Source of the DNA: G963667855 sp963667855
Lineage (GTDB): Bacteria > Planctomycetota > Phycisphaerae > UBA1845
Direction of reading: 5' to 3'
DNA length: 64,000 bases
Assembly: GCA_963667855.2 (NCBI GenBank)
Contig: CAXXKI010000012.1
Span: 124,001 to 188,000, forward strand
The notes under the pieces were generated by a model. That model saw only the letters and a program-made list of their open reading frames with translations, was not told the DNA's origin and made no database searches. Positions 58,141 through 64,000 of the stretch are shown here, piece by piece. Both the position numbers and the translations under genes were made by a program. Every line of letters begins with the position of its first letter. Within the stretch, counting starts at the first letter, position 1.

Positions 58141-60696
58141 ATGCGAAAGTCAATATATACCGGCAAAAAGGAAACCCTGTTTCAAAGCCAGGCAATAATA
58201 AGTTTTTGCATGGTGATAGGTCTGATTATCGTACTCGGAGGAAACGGGTGTACCACGCCGTTCGGACCAACTAATCCGTGTACTACTACGGTAGTTGATG
58301 ACAAAGACCCATGTACGACTGACACTTGTACAATTGGGGAAAACGGTGCTGCCGTGGTTGTACATACCCCCGTCGAGTGTCCTGATGGCCAGGTCTGTGA
58401 TGACGGTGTATGTGTTGCTGGTCCCGAATGTTCGTCTGACGAGGACTGTGATGACAGTGATGTGTGTACGGATGATGTGTGTAATTCGAACGGTGTATGT
58501 GAAAACACCAATAATACCGCCGCCTGTGATGATGGCGACCCTTGCACAACCGACGATGTTTGTGGTAACGGATCATGTATGGGTACGGACATTGTGTGCG
58601 CGGATGATGAAGAGTGTGATAATGGTATCTGCGTAGAAATCGTGCCGGAGTGTACCGGAAATAGCGACTGTTCTGATAATCTGTATTGCAACGGGACGGA
58701 GACATGTATTGGGGGCAAGTGCATAAACGGCGTAAATCCGTGTGAATCTAACGAAACATGCGTGGAGGCAACGGATACCTGCGAGGCGGTGCCCGACTGT
58801 GACGAAGATTCAGACTGCGACGATGGATTGTATTGCAATGGTGAGGAGACCTGTAGTGCTGAAGGTGTTTGTGTAGACGGCACTCCTCCGTGTTCATCAG
58901 ATGCGTGCGTTGAGGCGACTGACACATGCTCAGAAACGACTGTTGCGCTTACGACAGGCGTAGACGTTCTTGAAGGAGGCTCAGGGGCGGATCTATTTAT
59001 CGGTACGTCGTCTGCAACCAACCCGACTTGGAATATGGGCGATTCGATCGACGGCAAAGGGGGGACCGATACGCTTCGTATAGTGTCAAACCTTGGTGCG
59101 GCAATTCCATCAAACGCAACGATATCGATCGAAACGTATGAAATTCAAAGTGCGGCCAATGACACTTTGATGTTGAATGCGGGAGCGACCGCGCCTTCGC
59201 TCGTCAATTTTGTGAACGGCAGCAATAACACTTTTACGATAAGTAACATTCCCCTGACAACGTCCATAGGTGTTCAGAATACGGACAGCCAGATTACGGT
59301 GACGTACAAAGCCAGTGACGTTACTGGTGGAAGTGACGCCATGAACCTCTCGCTCAGTGGGGCAATGACTAATTCCAGTGTAACCGCCGGCAGTATCGAG
59401 ACGTTCAACGTGTCCACATCTGATAAGGCATCAACGTTGGCTGCATTGGCTGGTGCGCAAGGTACAAAGTTGAAATTAACGGGAAATCAGGATTTAACCA
59501 TAACCACGGATCTGGCGAATACTTTTGTTACGATCGATGCCAGTACTTTTACCGGTGATTTCGTGGGCGGTGTGGCTACGGGAACCAACGTGGCGGTTAC
59601 GCTTGGCAGCGGAAGCGACCGGTTCGAAGTTAATGGTCTTACGAGCAGCGACAGCGTTACTGGTGGTATTGGCACCGATACGCTAGTGGTGACGGCCGCC
59701 GTGAGTGCTGGTGACCTTGCTAATGTATCAGGGTTTGAGCGAATGCGGTTTGTCGGTGATCTGGACCAGGACCTGTCATTGGTCGCGGCGATGGTGACCG
59801 GCGGTGTGTATTATTACTCAGGTACGCCGGCTACGATTGCGGTTACGGCCAATCAGGATAGCTATCAACACATTATTCTGGAAGACGCCACCAGTTTCAT
59901 TCCGGTTGCTGCAGTGAATGGTCCTGGTGACATTGCCCGGGTGGAGTTGAGGGATGCGGATGTCGGAATCGTTGGTACTGCGAATTACGAAAACGTCTAT
60001 CTGAAGTCTTCCAATAACGATACGACGGGTACAACGCCGGATGGTTCTGCTAATGTGATTACCACATTGACGATGGCGGTCAGCGGTACTGCTACGGTTA
60101 CTGGTTCAGCGAACCTCACAATCGGAGCAATGACGAACGCTGGCACAATTACTGCCACTGGGTTTTCCGGTGAACTCAATGTAAAGGGATCGGCAGGCGG
60201 AGATGCTATTTCAGGCGGCACGGGGGCGGACACTATTGAGGGTGAGGCTGGTGTCGATGCGTTAACCGGTGGCAGCGGTGCGGATACGTTCGTCTATACC
60301 ACTGAGACCGATTCGCTTAATACGGCGATGGACTTGATAAACGATTTCGTCAGCGGTACGGACAAGTTTGATATCGATACTGTTCCCACAGCGGTATCCG
60401 GCGCTACGGCCGCTGCTAACTTCAACTCTGGAACGGTAGCTTCCACGGGAACCACAACCGGTACTCTGGCAACTGATCTCGCTACAGCGGTTACTAATTT
60501 CGGTGGTAATGCGGCTATGACTCAAGCCGGTGACGTTATGGTTGTTAAGCTGACAGGAGCTTCAATAGGTGGTACTGATTTTACCTACCTGGTAATTGAG
60601 AGTACTGGTACGGCTGGGTACACGGCCGGCGAGGATGCGGTTATCAGGTTGGGAGGAACGTCGAGTACCACGTTAACCGTTTCCGATTTCAAATAG
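58141..60696 (+). CDS. Cysteine-rich RTX-like surface lipoprotein 2
   Basis: An 851-residue paralogue of the preceding lipoprotein with the same order: lipobox GGNGC (Cys37), cysteine-rich repeats to ~255 (CDDGDPCTTDDVC, CNGTETCIGGKC), RsaA-like beta region and RTX-type loops (GGTGADTIEGEAGVDALTGG). Whole stretches such as VSGFE(Q/R)MRFVGDLDQDLSL and TSSATNPT are shared. Codon use differs: ACG, GTG and CGG are common, so expression is probably lower. ATG 58141 has GGAGG 10 bases upstream. A terminator follows. Confidence 0.85.
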   Translation: MRKSIYTGKKETLFQSQAIISFCMVIGLIIVLGGNGCTTPFGPTNPCTTTVVDDKDPCTTDTCTIGENGAAVVVHTPVECPDGQVCDDGVCVAGPECSSDEDCDDSDVCTDDVCNSNGVCENTNNTAACDDGDPCTTDDVCGNGSCMGTDIVCADDEECDNGICVEIVPECTGNSDCSDNLYCNGTETCIGGKCINGVNPCESNETCVEATDTCEAVPDCDEDSDCDDGLYCNGEETCSAEGVCVDGTPPCSSDACVEATDTCSETTVALTTGVDVLEGGSGADLFIGTSSATNPTWNMGDSIDGKGGTDTLRIVSNLGAAIPSNATISIETYEIQSAANDTLMLNAGATAPSLVNFVNGSNNTFTISNIPLTTSIGVQNTDSQITVTYKASDVTGGSDAMNLSLSGAMTNSSVTAGSIETFNVSTSDKASTLAALAGAQGTKLKLTGNQDLTITTDLANTFVTIDASTFTGDFVGGVATGTNVAVTLGSGSDRFEVNGLTSSDSVTGGIGTDTLVVTAAVSAGDLANVSGFERMRFVGDLDQDLSLVAAMVTGGVYYYSGTPATIAVTANQDSYQHIILEDATSFIPVAAVNGPGDIARVELRDADVGIVGTANYENVYLKSSNNDTTGTTPDGSANVITTLTMAVSGTATVTGSANLTIGAMTNAGTITATGFSGELNVKGSAGGDAISGGTGADTIEGEAGVDALTGGSGADTFVYTTETDSLNTAMDLINDFVSGTDKFDIDTVPTAVSGATAAANFNSGTVASTGTTTGTLATDLATAVTNFGGNAAMTQAGDVMVVKLTGASIGGTDFTYLVIESTGTAGYTAGEDAVIRLGGTSSTTLTVSDFK

Positions 60697-60760
60697 GTAG
60701 CTTTTAGCATTTCCGTTACGGTTTGCCTGACAAGGCGTTACGGGAATGGAGTGGAAAATA

Positions 60761-60799
60761 AAACGGAGTCGTCCCAAACAGGGGCGATTCCGTTTTTTT
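60761..60799 (+). terminator. Rho-independent terminator after surface lipoprotein 2
   Basis: AAACGGAGTCGTCCC pairs with GGGGCGATTCCGTTT (15 bp, two wobbles) around AAACA, ending in seven T. Confidence 0.92.
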
Positions 60800-61014
60800 G
60801 TTTTACCAGGCAAGGATTTTGCGGGTCGGATCAGCAGGTTCGTCCTGCAAGACTTGTATTCCTTTACCTTGCGATTTTAAAGTAAGAGTTATTCCTTAGT
60901 TGAGCCCCATCCTGATACTGTAAACCGTGGTTTACCTCGTCTCCTGTCGTTGGATTCGTTCATAACTCATTTGTCTGCAATGAGTTGTCGTTGCTGATTC
61001 TAGGCGAGAAGCAC

Positions 61015-61043
61015 TAAGGAAACCATCCTGGCTTAGCCGATAG
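61015..61043 (+). promoter_or_regulatory. Candidate sigma-28-like promoter, repeat adhesin
   Basis: TAAG (61015-61018), 17 bases, GCCGATAG (61036-61043), with CTAAGGAAA at the -35 side as at 55206. It lies in the 60697-61255 gap, about 205 bases before the adhesin start; no other gene is supported in that gap. Confidence 0.5.
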
Positions 61044-61255
61044 ACCGATGAATGAATTGAACTCTCTCTTCAAATGCAGAGTGCCCGGTGTGGTTTGTTT
61101 ATGCATTGTCAGTGGGAGGAGAGGGCGAACGACGTACAAACTCTGAGGTCGGGGAAGTGTGTACATTTGGGATGGTTCCAGTCCGTTCGGTGGCGTGGCC
61201 GAATAGTGCTGGAGAAACGAATTCTGGTTAACCCAACAGAAGGGTGCGGACGAAC

Positions 61256-64000
61256 ATGTTAAAGAGACTTAAGGTACTGACGGCTGTTACGGCACTGGCC
61301 ATGATGGTTACAAGCGCTCGGGCGGATGATGTTACAGTCAGCGGAGCTACGAATGCGAGTGGCATTCAGGGAACATTGTCGGGTGGTAGTGGTACAGGAA
61401 CAATAACCTTTACCGCAACCTCCACTCTGACCATGGACCAGGCGTTGATTAACGTCACAGGAATCATTGTTAACAACGGAGTAACCGGAACGATTGCATT
61501 TCAACAGGATAACGATATTACGTTTGCCAATGCCAATGCTGCAATGACCCTGGTGGGTAGCGGTGCGTTGACCATAACCGGTGACGTTACCGGTGGTGGA
61601 TTCGATTTTGTTACTACAGCATCCGGTAAAACTCTAACCCTTACCTCGGCGACAAATACTTTCAACACATCGATTCAATCGAATAGAATTCTGCTTGGAA
61701 ATGGTAACACGCTGAAAATTGCGTCTGGTGGAACGCCGGTACTTAATTCTGTACTGGTTACTTCAGGAGCGGGTACCGTTGACGTGGATGCTTCCGCGAC
61801 GATAACCTCGTTGAACAACACCGGGGCGACAGCCACTACGATTGATGTAGCGGCCAGCACGACCGCAACGATTACCACACCGACTCTGGCGACTGCCACT
61901 ACGTTCACCGGAGCTGCCGCTGACAGTAAATTGTTATTTACCAACGCCGGTACACTGACCGGAACAGTTACCACGTCCGGAACTGGTGAGTTGGAAATCG
62001 ACGCGGCGAGTAATTTCACCTCGCTGGTCGTAGGAAGCAGCGCCACTACCGTGTTGGACGTTGACGGCGGGGCCACGTTTACCGCATTCAATAACACGGG
62101 AGCAACCGCGACTACTATTGATGTAGCAGCCAGTACAACTCTGACTATTACTACTCCCACCATAGCTGCTGCGTGTACTTTCACCGGTGCCGCGGCGGAC
62201 AGTAAATTGCTATTTACAAACGCCGGAACCCTGACCGGTACGATTACCACTGCTGGTACAGGAGAACTGGAGGTCGACGGGGCGAGTACGTTTACCTCGC
62301 TGGTGATCGGCAGCGGTGCGAGCAGCCTGGTTGACGTGGACAACGACGTTGTCTTTACCGCTTTTAATAACACTGGCGCGACTGCAACTACGCTTGATCT
62401 GATCGCGTCGAAGACGCTGACCATTACAACGCCCACGATTGCAGCTGCCTGTACGCTTACCGGTGCCGCGGCGGACAGTAAATTCGCCTTTACTAACGCG
62501 GGAACTCTTACCGGAACCATCACAACCGATGGAACCAGTGAGTTGGAAGTCAACGGTGCCAGTACGTTTACTTCGCTGGTAATAGGATCGGGTGATACTA
62601 CGGTTGTGGATGTAAACGAGTCAGCCACCTTTACCGCATTCAATAACACCGGCGCCACAGCGACCACCATCGATGTCGCATCGGGTAAAACCGCTACGAT
62701 AACCACGCCGACTCTGGCCGCCGCTGTAACCTTTACCGGGGCCGACGCCACCAGCAAGCTGGAACTCGACGGAGCGAGTACGGTACTGGCTCTGACTGTG
62801 GCGACTGCTGGTTATCTGGATATCGATGCGGCTACAACCATTACTACCGTTTCGGCTATTCCAGCAGCAGTGACTATCGACGTTGCCAGTGGAATTACCT
62901 TGACCTTGACGAACGGCCTGGTGCTGACTACGAAGACTTTGACGCTCGCGGGTTCGGGTACGCTTTCCAAGGTTACTGCAACGACCGGAACAATCACTGA
63001 CAACGGTGGTTCAACAATCAGCGATCTTAGAATTACGCCCGGCTCGGGAACCTTTACCTGGAACGGAACCGGAGCAGGTACGGTTACAGATTTAAGCAAT
63101 TCTACCTTTGCCGATGGCAATATAATCAGCAAAGCGGGGACCGGATCGCTTACTATCGGTACCGGTGTTACCGGTTTCTTCGGAACAGCCGGTACTCAGA
63201 AAGTCAATGTGACCGCGGGAACATTGCTGGTAGGGTCGGCCGGTACCAACGATGATATTACTTTCGCCCAGGACGCGGACGAACTGGTTGTTTCCAGCGG
63301 AGCTACGCTGACGACTTACGGCAGTTTTACCGTAAGTGCGGCCGGTGCAAATGTGAACCTGGATGCTGCGGCCGGTTCAACGGTAAATCTTAACTCTACC
63401 GCCGGTGCGGAAACCTTTACCGCTGTGGCTAATAACGATTTCCAACTATTGGGAACGACGAATATTGCCGGCTCCAACGGTGACTATACACTCGGCGGAG
63501 CATACCTTTACCAATTCGGCGATGTGAATGTTAACGCTACGGGTTCGTTCATCATGACTGTTAATGATGGTAAAATAGAATTCGTACCGAGTTCGACAGT
63601 TACCCTGGCTGGAAATGCAACATTGACATTGGGAAGTAATACCGATGGAAATGAAGTGGTTTTGGACACGATCGGTGACACCGGAACGTTTACCGTTGAC
63701 AGGGGTTCATCGACCAACATGACGTTGAACCATCTGGATATATCTCGAGCGACTTATACCAGTGATACGGGTTGTCCCGCTGCGGCTGATGGAATAACGG
63801 TTGCAAATCTGGATCAAACAACGGAAACCGTAAATTGGACTGGTGATTGCATGGTTACTCCTACTCCGACTCCCACGCCTACACCGGAGCCCACGCCCGA
63901 ACCTACACCAACTCCTGATCCTATTCCGGATCAAGACCCGGTCGAAGACACCGCGGACGATGCCGGTAATGTTGATTTAGCCAATGATGTTTACGAAGCC
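61256..64000 (+). CDS. Giant secreted repeat adhesin (runs off window)
   Basis: The frame opens at ATG 61256 and stays open for 915 codons to the window edge. A signal peptide (LKVLTAVTALAMMVTSARA) is followed by Thr/Gly/Ala-rich beta repeats resembling a beta-solenoid. Four tandem units of 92 residues sit at 61784-62821; later repeats are more diverged. Near the edge a Pro/Thr linker (TPTPTPTPTPEPTPEPTP) precedes an acidic stretch, so at least one more domain must follow. Function inferred: surface attachment or biofilm. It is the third large surface protein in a row, downstream of a terminator and with its own FliA-like promoter. Confidence 0.85.
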   Translation, partial: MLKRLKVLTAVTALAMMVTSARADDVTVSGATNASGIQGTLSGGSGTGTITFTATSTLTMDQALINVTGIIVNNGVTGTIAFQQDNDITFANANAAMTLVGSGALTITGDVTGGGFDFVTTASGKTLTLTSATNTFNTSIQSNRILLGNGNTLKIASGGTPVLNSVLVTSGAGTVDVDASATITSLNNTGATATTIDVAASTTATITTPTLATATTFTGAAADSKLLFTNAGTLTGTVTTSGTGELEIDAASNFTSLVVGSSATTVLDVDGGATFTAFNNTGATATTIDVAASTTLTITTPTIAAACTFTGAAADSKLLFTNAGTLTGTITTAGTGELEVDGASTFTSLVIGSGASSLVDVDNDVVFTAFNNTGATATTLDLIASKTLTITTPTIAAACTLTGAAADSKFAFTNAGTLTGTITTDGTSELEVNGASTFTSLVIGSGDTTVVDVNESATFTAFNNTGATATTIDVASGKTATITTPTLAAAVTFTGADATSKLELDGASTVLALTVATAGYLDIDAATTITTVSAIPAAVTIDVASGITLTLTNGLVLTTKTLTLAGSGTLSKVTATTGTITDNGGSTISDLRITPGSGTFTWNGTGAGTVTDLSNSTFADGNIISKAGTGSLTIGTGVTGFFGTAGTQKVNVTAGTLLVGSAGTNDDITFAQDADELVVSSGATLTTYGSFTVSAAGANVNLDAAAGSTVNLNSTAGAETFTAVANNDFQLLGTTNIAGSNGDYTLGGAYLYQFGDVNVNATGSFIMTVNDGKIEFVPSSTVTLAGNATLTLGSNTDGNEVVLDTIGDTGTFTVDRGSSTNMTLNHLDISRATYTSDTGCPAAADGITVANLDQTTETVNWTGDCMVTPTPTPTPTPEPTPEPTPTPDPIPDQDPVEDTADDAGNVDLANDVYEA
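61784..62821 (+). repeat. Four tandem 276-bp repeats inside the adhesin
   Basis: Copies start at 61784, 62060, 62336 and 62612. Units 1-3 are exactly 276 bases (92 codons); unit 4 is 210, missing 22 codons around the LLFTNAGTLTG part. Anchor words such as NNTGATATT and ADSKLLFTNAGTLTGT recur. Equal spacing with many synonymous changes suggests old duplication kept by selection. Confidence 0.85.

Noticed and set aside
61675..62757. 360-codon open frame antisense to the adhesin
   Set aside because: It is a by-product of the Thr/Ala/Gly-rich 276-bp repeats read backwards; the sense frame has a signal peptide and clear repeats.

Overview
The window looks like a chromosomal segment of a Planctomycetota bacterium, probably Phycisphaerae-like. 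This placement is inferred from gene content: an oversized SecA with a cysteine-rich insert, a giant secreted protein built from DCNxNGxPDxC repeats with a dockerin-like tail, proline/threonine-linked lipoproteins, and cysteine-rich surface lipoproteins. The organism has an outer envelope (MltA, several lipoproteins) and probably meets low-oxygen or nitrosative conditions (hybrid-cluster protein with its ferredoxin and a Crp/Fnr regulator). No rRNA, tRNA, CRISPR array, prophage or intact insertion sequence was recognised.

Layout. 0-10 kb: end of a membrane protein, TPR protein, Gfo/Idh oxidoreductase, exported proline iminopeptidase-like hydrolase, secA, a small membrane protein, a possible 6S-like RNA and a three-repeat lipoprotein. 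10.9-15.3 kb: 1458-aa secreted repeat protein. 15.5-21.7 kb: glyA, a lipoprotein, xseA-xseB, a FlgM-like anti-sigma factor and mltA. 21.7-25.8 kb: a three-gene histidine-kinase relay on the minus strand. 26-34 kb: MutS-like membrane ATPase, Crp/Fnr regulator divergent from ferredoxin-hcp, two unknown genes and an acetyltransferase, with REP-like palindromes between them. 34.5-41.3 kb: housekeeping run pheA-aroF-tpiA-secG-yicC-gmk-rpoZ-coaC-coaB. 41.6-54.4 kb: a GT4 glycosyltransferase and a GH57 glycosidase flank two paralogous kinase/receiver modules, a MASE1 protein and a CPBP-like membrane protein. 55.2-64 kb: two tandem paralogous cysteine-rich/RTX-like lipoproteins, then a very long repeat adhesin that runs off the window.

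The most interesting signal is regulatory. Four intergenic sites share a TAAx box, exactly 17 bases, then (G/A)CCGATA, which closely matches the -10 of sigma-28/FliA promoters. They precede the FlgM-like gene and all three giant surface-protein genes at 55-64 kb. This suggests a FliA-type sigma factor, with its anti-sigma factor encoded here, controlling a surface-protein regulon. Other notable items are two REPIN-like inverted palindrome pairs, a perfect FNR-type box facing an FNR-like recognition helix, a cysteine-rich insert in SecA, split coaB/coaC genes, and sensor swapping between duplicated kinase modules.

Start codons were often moved downstream of the longest open frame where a good ribosome-binding site or the first conserved residues supported it.
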